A stretch of DNA of 64,000 nt from Chloromonas sp. AAM2 (Eukaryota; Chlorophyta; Chlorophyceae; Chlamydomonadales; Chlamydomonadaceae). The translations under genes and the position numbers were made by a program. Where the stretch lies: contig QAXH01006368.1 of the NCBI GenBank assembly GCA_004335635.1, forward strand, positions 1 to 64,000, written 5' to 3'. How positions within the stretch are numbered: position 1 is the stretch's first letter; each line of letters starts with the position of its first letter. The notes beneath the pieces were generated by a model, which saw only the letters and a list, made by a program, of their open reading frames with translations, made no database searches and was not told where the DNA came from. Of this stretch, positions 1-11,065 are shown one piece after another.

Positions 1-3000
1 AGGCAAAGGCAGTGCCTGTCATCATGGCGTCATAGCCCGCCTCATGCGCCGCCCCGCCCGCGGGTATTCCCGAGTACTTGGCACTGCCGGGCGCATGCAC
101 GACGGCGGGCAGGGAGCGGCCCGTGGCGGCGAGCATCTCCCGGGCGGCTGCGCGCGATGGGCCCTGCACACGCACAGCCGGGCATCAAATGTGTGCACAG
201 GCCTGGGGCGGTTTGCACTGTGCCATGCGTGTCAACTATTGGTACGGAATACCCTACACACCACGACGTGGTGGGCTGGGGGCAGGAGCTAGTCAGCTAC
301 AGCGATTCCCAAAACGGTTTCTGTCGAAGCCGGNAACGGTTTCTGTCGAAGCCGGTACCCGTCGATACTCCGTGCTTCCACGTTACTGCTTTACTGGCCC
401 GCACGCGCATAGCGCGCCTCACAGGCACACAGAATTGGCATGGACTCATGAAGGGCTATCAATCGCGCGGCAACTTTGTTCTGTTCTGCCTGAATCGCAA
501 TGACAGAGATTTGTTGGCTTGGACCAGGGCACGGGATAAGGCTTTATGGGATATGGATAGGCTTGGTAACTTCAAACTGACCCCAAACTATCCCCAAGCT
601 GACCCCAAGCTGATTCCAAACTGATTCAAAACCACAGGCCACACTTGCAGACCCCCATCATGCAAGCAAACACACACGACGCCCACCGCCACAAAACACA
701 AACAAAGCCGCCACACACAGCGCCACAAGAGACTGATCGACCCCAGAATCTTTGGGTAACATCAGAACTGGCTGTAGATGATTATGATAAATGTCACACA
801 AAGCCTGTCACCCGTCTTTCATACAGCCATTGCTGTGATGCCATGGCCGAATGTAGCGCCTGTTCCAGGTTAGATGGTTGCAGTATGCATATGATGTGCC
901 CCACCTGAGTGTAGTCATAGTTTCAGGTGAGGTGATATCTTTGGTGTGTCAGTCTGAATGCAGTGAGCATACGTTTGCCCCACCTCGCTTGTGAGTGCCT
1001 GGTACACACTGCCCAGTGCGGTGCCATCCGGCAGGAGCGTGTCGGCCGCGTGAGCTGGAAGGCACCTAGCCAGGTGCTTGGTATCGTAGAGGCCTCCCGG
1101 GAACCACGCTTCGACGAGCTTCTTGAAGTCCGAGAATTGAGAAGGGAGGTTCACACCGTGAGCAAAGCTGGCCAGCACGTACTGCGGTGCAGGCACGGCA
1201 GATGAAAGGCATGCGAGACCCAATGATGCGGCAATTTCGTGTTCCTGCAGGGTGATTGCTAGGCTGGCATATACATACAAACTATTTGTGACATGCAAAC
1301 TGGGCGCAAAAAAAGCAGATGCTTGCGCAGCCTGCAGGAGTTGCGAATCAGATGGCTCCTGCGAGCATTCCAAAGTGGCCTGTCCTACATGCGTAGTCTG
1401 GTCGCCAGGCTGGCACGTTCATTTGGAAGCACTGTGCAAGGCCAACCGGGCGGACAAGCAGCGGACAGATGCACAGTATGCAGACCTTTGGGGTCGACTT
1501 GTTCCTGTGCGATTCCTATGCGGTTGGAAAAAAGATGTTTGCCAGTTCTGGGACAACTTTCATAACGCCACTGGGAACCAGTGTGACAGCAGTGCAATGT
1601 CCTTCTGATTAAGATATCGCAAGGCTGGCGTTGCGCCAAGACTTGGGCATTCCAAGGTACAAGTGGCGGACTATTGCACAGCTGGGCGGTCCTGGCTGGC
1701 CTGCGATGTGCAGGGGTGTGTCCAACACTGTGACTCAGAGCTGGGCGACGCAGTGATGTGACGCACCGCTACGTCATAGAAGGGGTTGTGGCCCACTGCT
1801 GGCTTCCCGCTGTCCCGCATAGCGCGCATCACGTCCGCAAACCCGCCCGCGTCCTGCAGCAGGGCCTGTCGTGCAGCCCGCGCCGCCGCCTCAGCCGCGG
1901 CTGCAGCCGCCCGGTTGCCCCGCACCAACTTGAGCCTGGGCCAGTTGTCAACTTGAGTCTGCAGCCAACACGTGACTGGCAGTACAATGGAACTACTGCT
2001 GCTGTAGGAATGAGGGCGCTTGATGTTGCTAGCTGCGTGCAGTGGTTGCTGCTGGAGCTGCTACATGGCTGCTGTCACTGTGCATCAGCCACCGATTCTT
2101 GTATGGGCTGTGCTGCATGCAGTCGCGTAAGCTTGTGGATGTGTGCTAGTTGGTAGCTGCAGTGCACAAGTCAGGCCAACGTCCCCCGCACCTTGGTGAC
2201 ATAGAAGCCCGGATCGGTGTCCTCCTCCTCAGAGGTCAGGGGGGCGCCGTTGTCCTGCCAGGCCCTGGGCCGAGCTAGCTCCTGAGCAGGCGACAAGATC
2301 AAGGCACAGCAGCCAGACAGTCAGTCTGATGGCCAGGCAGGTGCCTGTGACAGGCTCAACTAGGGCACATCACTCAGTGACTGGGAAGGCACGTTGACAG
2401 ACCAATGGCTGAATCACAACGACTGAGTTCCCAGCACACAAACAAGGAGTTGCTGAGCAGCACCTGCCTGGTAGGCCACCAGTCGTAGGAAGCTGTTGTT
2501 GAGCCAGGCCAACTCGCGCTCGGGCTCCTCGCCCTTCAGCCACTCCACAACCTGTCAAACCGCAGCAGCACGAACGAATGGCATGTGGCGCTTGGAACAG
2601 GAACATGCAAGATGCAACAGTGCCGACCGGTACACAACACAGTGCCCTGTCTGCCTCTTCACCTCATCTATGAGGCGATTAGCCTTCTCCTTGTCCTCAG
2701 GCTTGACCAGGGTCACTTCAGTGCGTACTGTATCCGCGGCCTGGGCCTTGGCAAACTGCACACGCATGCAGTGGACCATGACAATGGGGTCACGCCAGCA
2801 GCACAAACAATCGGCCACTTTGGCGGGCAAGCTTGTGTACTCATCACAAGGCCAAGCTGCCAGTGGTCTCTTGAAGTCCCTCACATGCAGCAATTACGTC
2901 GGTTTTGTCAAGAGTTCATCTCAACCCGTCAGGCACATAACCTGGCATGTGTAGCTAGTGCTAAGCAGCTCATCGACAGAAAGGTGATTGAGACAGCGAT

Positions 3001-3968
3001 TACGCTGTGGCACACATCTGCTGACTCACCTGCTGCAGCTTTTCATCATGAATGCGGGCTGGCATGTATGGCACGCCCTCTGCAATCCATTTGTTGAAGT
3101 TGAACCCGTGTTGTGACAGGAAGGCGAGAGAAGACGCATCCGACATGAACTTGCGCGGGGGTATGTTGCCAACAACCTCCGCTGGCTGCGGCTCAGGAAA
3201 GATGTAGGCGTTGAAAGTGGTGGCCAGGTACGAATCGTCAGGCATGCGCTTGAAGCAGGACATGCCAAACTGGCTGATCGCGTAGCTGCCAGCTGACTCC
3301 CGCATTCGATTCCATCTGTGCAACAGCAGCAATTCCATTTTTTTTTCACGTAGTTTGCATTTCACAAACAAACTGGCTGATCTAGCGGTATGAGACCTTG
3401 CTCATTCCTGCTCACAGGTCACACCGTATGAGGCGTATTGCTAGGTGCACAACTATCACAGGAGATGCTGGTGCGCAGCTATCAAGCCAATGTGCGGGCT
3501 GCAACTGCTGATGCAGGACGCTGTGGGCAAAGTTATTACCAACTTTGGAACTTTATACAACAGTGGTCGTTATGTACCTCGGATTGGTGCATGCGACTGC
3601 TGTGTGGCAAACTGTCCAAGAATATTCACAAATCCGTGGTGTCCTAAAGAGGGGCTGGTGAATGGGTCAATGATTACTTGCCTGTCCTGAGGATCATCAA
3701 GGTACTCGTCTCTGTGATGATCCAACTGGAGCCCGGTCATTTCGAGGTCAAAGGCATAGAAGGAGCACTCCTGCAGAGCCTCCTTGATTAAAGGCAGGGC
3801 CTGTCGAAAATTTGTCCTTGTTATGTCCAGTGTATCGAAAGTTGCTGCACGAGGCATGACTGCAGCAGTCGGTCTTGAGGGTGCAGCACAAGGGGTCCTT
3901 GTACGGCGGATCTGTGGAGTCCGTGCGAGCCGCCACAGCTGTTTTGCAGGACAGGTCCCTAACCTCAT
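1..3968 (-). CDS. PARN: Poly(A)-specific ribonuclease PARN (3' end off the left edge)
   Basis: This is a 3'-to-5' deadenylase of the DEDDh (CAF1/PARN) family that shortens mRNA poly(A) tails. Eight exons join in frame: 3682-3968, 3030-3315, 2663-2755, 2468-2551, 2192-2281, 1773-1928, 984-1181 and 1-163, giving about 452 residues before the window ends. The catalytic set is visible: Asp74 and Glu76 in FDLEMTG, Asp332 closing GHNPFYD, and His438 with Asp443 in AHEAGYDAMMTG. The segment with YAISQFGMS and SQHGFNFNKW matches the family core. Introns 1 and 4 use GC donors (CAG|GCAAGT and CAG|GCAGGT); these choices keep frame. The ATG at 3968 puts about 37 Arg-rich residues before Met38, which resembles a mitochondrial presequence; plant PARN (AHG2) is known to act in mitochondria, so organelle import is an inference. 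Met38 is the alternative start. The gene is divergent from the CFAP144-like gene. Confidence 0.93.
313..355. repeat. 21-bp direct repeat split by an N
   Basis: The same 21 bases occur at 313-333 and 335-355 with one undetermined base (334) between them. This is probably a small tandem repeat the assembler could not resolve. It lies in the last PARN intron visible here. Confidence 0.7.
1528..1600 (+). repeat. Dispersed element terminus (TTTGCCAGTTCTGGGACA family)
   Basis: A run of A, then the conserved core at 1538-1555, then a downstream block containing ACTGGGAACCAGTGTG. It matches the copy near 8252 in both blocks. It sits in a PARN intron. No opposite terminus is clear. Confidence 0.6.
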
Positions 3969-4355
3969 GCCAGTCTAACGCTCATGTTCTCATCGGACAT
4001 CCAGCCGTCATGAAAATTTACGCGCAAACTTGTATACCGAAGTTGCACGCGCACTTTGGAGGACAGGGGAGGCAGCAGCATAAAAAGCCCTAGGCCGTTT
4101 TCAGTAACAGGATCGCCATGTGCTTTGCTGACAAGGCCACTGCCAAAGATGTCGCTTCCAGTTCACTTGTGAGATTCCGCACTCACTTGTGAGGCCACGT
4201 GTTTACTTGCTGCCCTTGAGCCCTAAATGTACGAGAACGTTTCCAACCGTCGTGCATTCCGCGCTTCCATCAAGCATCGCTGTTGGAGATTGCCATCATA
4301 AGATTTGGTCGTCTGCACAGAAGTGCTGCAGCTCCACGCCAGTTTGGACTTCAAC
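3969..4355. promoter_or_regulatory. Head-to-head intergenic region between PARN and the CFAP144-like gene
   Basis: 387 bp separate the two start codons, so this stretch must hold both 5' UTRs and probably both promoters. I see no motif I would name. Confidence 0.4.
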
Positions 4356-5216
4356 ATGTCGCTCCTGTCCAACAAGCTGGATGCTGTTGCCAAGAACTCT
4401 ATCTGGGAGGAGCATGTTAGGAAAGAGAACAAGGCAATCAGCCTCGGGGAAGCTTTCCACATCTCCGACCCTCGAAAGAGTGAGCGTAATCACGGCATCA
4501 TGTACCAGGGCCGCGTACATCCTGCATACCAATGTCAAGCCATGCTGACTTCGTGTGGCCTTGTTGATTGTGCATCAGCGGAATGCGTGTGCAGCCACAA
4601 GGCCCATTGCTTGCAATTCCAGATTGCTGTACTGACAGTGGCGTGCAGCACCTGATGCTCATGCTTACCCAATGGTGCCGTCCGCCCTGCAGTGGACATA
4701 TTGCCAGAAAAGCCAAACCGGACTACGCCGGCTCAGAACCCAAACCCCGCTGATGTGGCATCAGCAACAGCACTGCTGAAGGACCTGTCATGTCTAAAGG
4801 ACACAGAGCGGCAGCCACATGAAAGATTTGCGCTGCCAGTGACAGGCAACATGGAGTATGGCTTCTTTGCTACACGACCACTGGTACCGGCAAACCCAAT
4901 GTTTGATTACAAGACCAGGACATGCGATGTAACCAACTTTGCTTCAAACTTCGCCGCCAGCTTGGGGCACAGGTGAGGCATTGGTTGGCAATCCCCTTCA
5001 CATGTAGGTTGGACGGGTTGGAATCCCTCCCCTCTTGTGAAATTTCTTCCAGTCATGGTTATTCAATGCGTCTGTCTGTCTCACAGCAAGCACTGTATTG
5101 TGGCACGTGATGCTGTTGCAGTCCATTCACCAAGAACGATGGTGTTGCCAAGTGATCAAATGCCAACGGCGGACCAACCAACCTCAGTTGACCCGCTCGG
5201 ACACCCCTTCGCTTGA
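4356..5216 (+). CDS. FAM183/CFAP144-like ciliary protein
   Basis: Three exons (4356-4479, 4693-4972, 5087-5216) join in frame to a 177-residue protein. Motifs that point to FAM183/CFAP144, an axonemal doublet-microtubule protein family, are a basic N-terminal helix (IWEEHVRKENKA), ILPEKPNRT at the second exon junction, and a C-terminal block with RFALPVTGNMEYGF, PLVPANPMF and CDVTNFASNF. The tail (about residues 150-177) is rich in Pro, Asp and Thr and looks disordered. The ATG at 4356 is followed directly by conserved sequence, and the donor GTGAGC at 4480 and acceptor CTGCAG before 4693 are strong. Its presence suggests the organism builds flagella. The family call rests on motif spacing and was not aligned. 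Confidence 0.72.
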
Positions 5217-6168
5217 TGTCTTAAGCGATAACGGGCTACTGATGCGCCCCTCTCTATAAGTAAGCTGCCAGAGGCCCGGTCTTCCAGGTACTCCAGCAAG
5301 CAGAACGGCTGGCAGTGCAGCCCTGACCTCTGGACCCCACATGCTGGTCCCTTAGACTATGCCACCGTGTCTGGCATGACTGAACTGGCTACCAGCTCGG
5401 TGCGTGTCTGGCTCCACGCTTGACGTAAGTCGTTTATGTCGTGCTGCTGGCGTGTCTGCAGCCGGGCAGCTTGTTCAGTCAATTGCACTGTATTCTGGCC
5501 AATTTACAAGTGTTTAAGAGGTCATGCCTGAGCAGGGGTGTGTGTACCCCTTGATGCATCTCAGGAGTTGTGCCTGATATCACTAACAGCAGCGTCTCTT
5601 TGACACGTGTACTTAGCATACTGGTTTTCGCATGCGTGGCTTACCAGCGGTTTGGTTGTGCTAGTACCACTTACCAGCGGTTTGGTTGTGCTAGTACCAC
5701 TTACCAGCGGTTTGGTTGTGCTAGTACCACTTACCAGCGGTTTGGTTGTGCTAGTACCACTTACCAGCGGTTTGGTTGTGCTAGTACCACTTACCAGCGG
5801 TTTGGTTGTGCTAGTACCACTTACCAGCAGTGTTTGAACCATGGACTCAAGCTGGGAATGGAGCAATTGCTCCACAGTGACACAGGACGCTTCACAAGGC
5901 TCAAGCTGCAAGCGTGCATGCATTCATCGTGTAAAACCTTGATCGCCAACGAGCAGATAGAAAGGCAGGATGCACTGCCAACTGAAACAATACACTGCAT
6001 GCTGACCCTTTGCTGCCAAATGACCTGACACAATTGTGTGATTATTATTATGTTGCATGGCGTCTGCACCTGCACACTGTCATGCGATGTGTCCGATTCT
6101 GCGTCCTATCGCATGGCAGGCTTTAAGTCTACTCACAAAGCATTGTTCAAACCCTGGCAGCCAGATCC
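5217..6168. other. Intergenic stretch between two convergent genes
   Basis: Holds the 3' UTRs of the CFAP144-like gene and the FHA gene and the 30-bp minisatellite at 5641-5832. No other gene seen. Confidence 0.6.
5641..5832. repeat. Perfect 30-bp minisatellite, six copies
   Basis: Six identical 30-base units begin at 5641, 5671, 5701, 5731, 5761 and 5791; a partial seventh diverges after 5829. Because 30 is a multiple of three, two forward frames and at least one reverse frame stay open, so the array produces spurious repeat-peptide ORFs. Identity of all copies implies recent expansion or homogenisation. Confidence 0.97.
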
Positions 6169-6952
6169 TTACAAGGTAGTCAAAATAGCCTTGTTGACAT
6201 GCCGACACCTTGCTAATGTAATGGGAGTGATCTTCACATGCAGATAAGCGACACAGCATGCACATCCCGCACCGTCGGCTTTTCCAGTGCTGAATCCCAC
6301 CTGGACGTTGCAAGTCACGCCGCCAAACTGCACGACATCTCCATGATTGAGCTGCACTGCCTCTGCATGTTCACGTGTGGAAAGCAAGCAGCCATGGTAG
6401 GAAACAACACACAAAAAAGTTTGCTGCAGTTGGAATGGTGATTTCTCCACTATGCCCAGTAGTAGACATCAAGGTGCTGCTGCACGCGCTTGTCATGTAG
6501 GTGCGAATAAACGTCCCAACCAAACACGTGAATGTGATGGTGCCAATTCGAAACACCACGCGGGGCACGCACATACCACCACTGAGCAGCTCACCATGCG
6601 GGACGCATTCTGCCCCATTGTGTCTTGTCCCGTTAGAGCTGCCTATATCCCGCAACTGCCAGTAATGACCGGTCCATGCTATGACAGCATGTCGCTCTGA
6701 AACTGAGCTGTCCTTGATTTGCATTGGGCTGGTTCGCACACGGCCAACCAATATGTTGTAACCTTTGGGGCATAACTTCTGGCCTCCGTCCTGAATGACC
6801 ACGCTTAGAGTAGGGGGTAAGGTCATCTCATGCTGAGGTATTTCAAAGTCAAGGGGTGGTCCTTGTTGACTTGCTTGCGTTGCAGTGCATGCTTTCACGG
6901 TTGCGTTCTCCACGTCCATGTTGCGGGCCTCAATCAATCCCGATCTTGTCAT
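6169..6952 (-). CDS. FHA-domain protein
   Basis: A small forkhead-associated (phosphothreonine-binding) protein. Exon 1 (6595-6952) starts at the ATG at 6952 and carries most of the FHA domain: LVGR (Gly70-Arg71), SVSERH (Ser85 and His88), and GSSNGTRHNG (105-113). Exon 2 (from 6362) completes it with LNHGDVVQFGG. The junction (donor GTGAGC, acceptor GCAG) keeps frame. Reading through to TAA at 6169 gives 183 residues with a Cys-rich tail of about 40 residues; a further intron from the weak donor at 6300 is possible, so the last 40 residues are uncertain. No other domain is visible, so the partner and pathway are unknown. The start lies 153 bp from the divergent gene at 7106. Confidence 0.78.
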
Positions 6953-7105
6953 GACTTGACTACCGTTGGCGAGGGCAGGGCGCGAGCTGGCACTTCAAAA
7001 GTGGGTGTGAGCAGAAACGGTACAATAAAAATGATCACGGGCGCTCGCCTTACCGTCCCGGCAGGCAAGCCTGCGTTCCATCCCCTTTGACTGACGCAGT
7101 TCAGG
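6953..7105. promoter_or_regulatory. Short bidirectional promoter region
   Basis: Only 153 bp lie between the start codons of the FHA gene (-) and the small membrane-protein gene (+). Both promoters must overlap here or reach into the neighbouring gene. Confidence 0.5.
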
Positions 7106-7653
7106 ATGGTTCTCGGCGAGGCTTTCATCAAGGATATCTTGCGGCCTCCTCCCGTCAGCCATGTGCCGGACAATGTGGCGCACCCTTTTCAGAAGAGCTT
7201 CTACACCTACCTAACAAAAAGGGCGATTCCTAAGCACTGGTTTTTGGCGGCAGGCTTCGGGTTCACGATCACGCTGTATGGAGTGCTGGACAACTTGCGA
7301 GATGCTGGGAAGAAGAGCGCCTACGATGCAGCTGTAATGGAGGGACGGCAGCCATGTGAGTGCTCCATGCTCATTTTCAGTTCCAAGCGTACATCGCGCG
7401 CGTCCCATCTTCTTCCAGTATCAGAACCATGCTGCAACTCGAGGGCTGATCGCAATCGCCATCGGCCGTCCCCAAGCATGTATCATGCGCGCTGTGCCCA
7501 GACGTACCAATGCCTTCTGCTTATATTGCTCAGGAGCGTGCTAGCCCCGGGGCAGCATATGTGATTTTGTTCTCAGCCCATGCAGGGGTGCCTGCCTTGA
7601 CAGGCATGTTTTTGATCATGCCTTCGCCTGCAGATACAGCTGGCGGCCACTAA
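7106..7653 (+). CDS. Small single-pass membrane protein, 89 residues, family not recognised
   Basis: Two exons (7106-7355 and 7634-7653) join at GTGAGT...GCAG and end in TAA. The protein has a basic and aromatic N-terminal part (about 1-43), one hydrophobic helix (about 44-62, starting HWFLAAGFGF), and a charged C-terminal tail ending YTAGGH. Size and layout resemble accessory subunits of mitochondrial respiratory complexes, but I do not recognise a family and this is only a guess. The second coding exon encodes just the last seven residues. Third-position GC bias in exon 1 matches the neighbouring real genes, which supports coding. Confidence 0.75.
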
Positions 7654-8251
7654 GTCACGTCTCCAGCCGGCATCAGCAGCTGGCAAACCATGATCGCTGC
7701 TGGTCACCTGTGGTCTCATTCCAAGGCCTGCAGCGCCATGACCCAGACGTCCAGCTTCATCTGCGGACGTTCACTGTAGCTTGCTGCAAGCTGTTGGCAT
7801 TGCAGTTCGGAGATCAAATTAAGATTGACGATCATGCAACAGCTGTTGGCATCAAATAGACATGACCAGGCTGAACACTGTGCATCTTCTCACCCTCCCA
7901 GCTCTTGTGGTGGTGCAGCTTTTTTCCCTTTACTGGTTTGTTCACGGGTTTGTAATGGCGCTTGAGGCCATTGCAACTTTTGTCTGAGATGGAGTACTGT
8001 TGAGGCGCCAACATGTAAGATGCTCCGAGATTTCAAGCCTGCTCTTTATGCTCAACACCAGACCAGCAGCAAGCAGTGTACAGCGTTTGCTACCGCGTTC
8101 GAAGTGCCTTCACACCAACAGCAGTGGAGTTGGACAGGTTGCATGCCCTCTGATACATGACCGGGGATCATGGCAGCGCAGGCACCTATTTACCAACATA
8201 CTGACTGCGCCATTTGAACGCAAGTCTCCTAGGATTGTTACACTAGTATCT

Positions 8252-8330
8252 ACAAAAAAAGATGGCTGCCAGTTCTGGGACAATTTCCATGGACTGCACT
8301 GGAACCAGTGTGGCGACAGGGAAACCGTGG
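8252..8330 (+). repeat. Dispersed element terminus (TTTGCCAGTTCTGGGACA family)
   Basis: An A-rich lead, the core with one change (8266-8282), then ACTGGAACCAGTGTGG. It is the closest relative of the copy at 1528. Confidence 0.6.
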
Positions 8331-8886
8331 CCACAGGGTTCATGCCGGAGTACAGGGTCCAGGGTTAGTCATATATTATTTTATTAGTGTTTATGCTCTA
8401 ACCTGCAGCATCAACTGTCTCTTTCAATAATAACTGGGCTACTCAGCACTGCCTTTCAAAAGGCAACTGATTACCTGCGAGGCTGGTCAGTGGCACCGAA
8501 TATGAGCAATGCAGGTGTGGGGTGGATCTGCACACAAGGGTTGCCTCGGACAAGTGGGCAACGACTGGCATGGCATAGAGCATCAGCCCTTGCAGCGCAG
8601 TACCGGTCTTTTTGCTTCTGCTGCTGCGGACAGGGTATTTCAAAGGATGAACATGAAGGAGCTACATTGGAGGGAGCAATCCGCCTCTAGCAATCTGCCC
8701 AAGTGAACTCAGTGGCAGTGCATGTGCACTTTGGGTTCAGTCACCTGCAGAACGTGTGCGTGCCTGCTACGCGGGAAAAACCATGTTAAGATGATGGCAG
8801 CCCATCGCTCAACCAAGGAGCTGTACTCCATGGAAACAAGCTAGTTTTGATCGCGATGTTCGGTGGTCGCAGTCACAAGTATACGT

Positions 8887-9020
8887 ATAACGGAACGGGA
8901 TGGGCACCCTGGCCTACCCTGAGCAAGAAACTAAAACGAACGCAGGGAACAAAGCAGGCAAGGCAGGCCAACTGAAGGCAAAATAGGATGGAGCCGCTTA
9001 AGCTAAGGTCACAACTAAAT
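8887..9020 (+). repeat. Dispersed repeat, copy 1 of the ACGGAACGGGATGGGCACC family
   Basis: Over more than 100 bases it matches 28001-28140, inside an AKR-gene intron, including CCTACCCTGAGCAAGAAA and GCAGGCCAAC. The unit is too short to classify; it could be SINE-like. Confidence 0.7.
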
Positions 9021-9595
9021 TAGACAGGTCTGAAACAGCGTAGTTGGTTCACACTGGAATCCATTTGCACACCATCAGATTGAAGCCGTACAATGCGTGT
9101 CTAAACTTGCATTTGAATACTACATCAGGGGGGCCCACATGCACAGAGCGCGAACTCTAGCAAGCCATGCAAGAGACGAGGCTGGATACCGTCCTAACCA
9201 ACCCTGGGCAACAAAAGGCAACTTCAAGGAGCAAAGAGCAAAGAACAAAAGAAACAGAAACAGAAGTCAAAGCACTGTGGACAAACAAAGGCGTACTGCC
9301 TAAGGCGTACTGAGCGTCATTACAACATGCTCCTTAAATAAAGATCACAAAGGCAAGGTCTTGATTGGTGTGCTGGATGCCAGTCTTAGTGTTGATCTGA
9401 TGGTATTAGTTTCACTTCAGTCAGCCAGTTAGTACCAATAACGAAGCCGAGCAGTTAGGTAAGTTGAGAGGCTTGATGTGTCGTGAGTGTGCCGTCAGAG
9501 TGCCGTCGGAAGGTGTTCTGTGGGGTGATGGCCACAAGGGCCTCACCTCCCCTTGCTGACACGGTCAGATTCCCCTTTACCAGGAGAAATTTTTG

Positions 9596-9661
9596 CAATT
9601 TGCGCACATATCTGATGTTTGCGTTGGACGTGCTTCATGGTGTGCACTCCCTCTTTGTAAG
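9596..9661 (+). repeat. Dispersed repeat, TTGGACGTGCTTC family
   Basis: Matches 16450-16512, 30027-30083 and 34182-34250 over about 60 bases, with shared TTTGCG, GACGTGCTTC and a CTCCCTCCTTGTAA-like end. No coding content. Confidence 0.65.
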
Positions 9662-11065
9662 TTTTCTACCGTCCAAGCAATGCGGATATGCTGCCAACCG
9701 CTGACAGCAGGGTATACCATCCAGCCATATCTGCAGTCAGCCAACCAATGTGGTGCCTCGAAATATCAGGCATGTGTACAAAGAACAACCGCTGTGATGC
9801 GTTGGCCGCAACTCCAGAGAGCATTCAGCACGCTATAGGACATCCAAGCAGACAGGACTGCAGACATTTCTTAATCCCTTTGCCAGTAATTGGATGGGCT
9901 TAGTTGGCAGGGGCAGAAGACCTGCCTGCGCGGCCCTGTAATACCTAATGAGCACGCCATTAGATTGAAGCAGTACAACTTGGAGTCCGCTTGTGTTTAA
10001 ATCTAGCTGAGCGTGGGTACACGTACCCCGTGTGAGGACAGTCACGAAGGCAACACGCGCCTGCTGACCCAGTGGAACTCCCTACACCCGGGCCAAAAGG
10101 GAAGCTGGGCTCGTTAGGTAGTCCTGTTACCATGCAATGCAATGGGAGTATACTGACAGCGGGGTATACCATGCCTCAGAATGTCAGGCGTGCGTGTAGA
10201 GGACAACTGTGATGTTTATCTTCAGCCAAGTGATGGCAGTCATACGAGACAGTAGCACGGTGCATGATCACATTGTTGAATATCAAGTGCATCCAGTCCT
10301 GTACATGGCCGCTTTATCAATAGCATCTCGCGGGTTATCCAGCCCAACTGCTTCAGCGAGTACTAGTAGGTCGACGTGTTGGCCTTCAACAAGGGCCACA
10401 AGGTTGGAACGGGATGCATGACACATGCAACGGGTGTGTGCAGTTGGGACTCCTCTTTGCCGACTGCCCTGAGGTCCAATGCCAAAGCTGTGGCCCGACC
10501 AATTCCTGAACACAGCAACAAAAAGTTTCCCTGCCCTGCTTCAACAGCGGGTCAGACCTACACGTGGGCACGCCTCTGGAATGACATACACAAAAACGCA
10601 AGGAACAGATTTACGGCCAGGTGTAGTGGTGCATCTGTGAGCATTTTGTAGGTGGTGCATTCGCCTGGCACGTGCAGCTGATCTGGTTTTGTCATGCAAG
10701 TGCCTGTAATTTAGCATGACTTTAGCATAACAGCGTACAAACAGCTGCCTGGTGCCCAAGAGGCTTATTTGAACCACGGCTCGAGGCAAGAAGCGTGCAG
10801 ACCTTGTGCGAGTTAGAAAAAAAACATGCCCATTTACACATGTTGCAGACAATCAAAACAGTCACTGAGTGGTTTACAGGTTGAAAACTACTTGATATCT
10901 CAGTCAGAAAACATAGATATCATGTCGTTTGCTGCTCCATGATCAAAGTTCACAGATGTGCTACTGATGAAAAGCAGCCTACAGTTGAAAAGTCTGTCCG
11001 CTTCTGCTGTTAAAATTTAAGCTACGCAAAGTGAAATAATGAAGCACGCGGAGTGTTCGTACAGT

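Larger units (their letters stand above)
7654..11065. other. 3.4-kb repeat-rich intergenic region
   Basis: No supportable gene. Holds an element terminus near 8252, a copy of the ACGGAACGGGATGGGCACC repeat at about 8887-9020, a copy of the TTGGACGTGCTTC repeat at 9596-9661, and a diverged duplication (about 9700-9795 against 10147-10213, both containing GGTATACCAT). Open frames here are short and lack gene-like codon bias. Confidence 0.6.

Noticed and set aside
5641..5832. CRISPR-like array of 30-bp repeats
   Set aside because: The units are directly adjacent with no spacers, and the genome is eukaryotic; it is a minisatellite.
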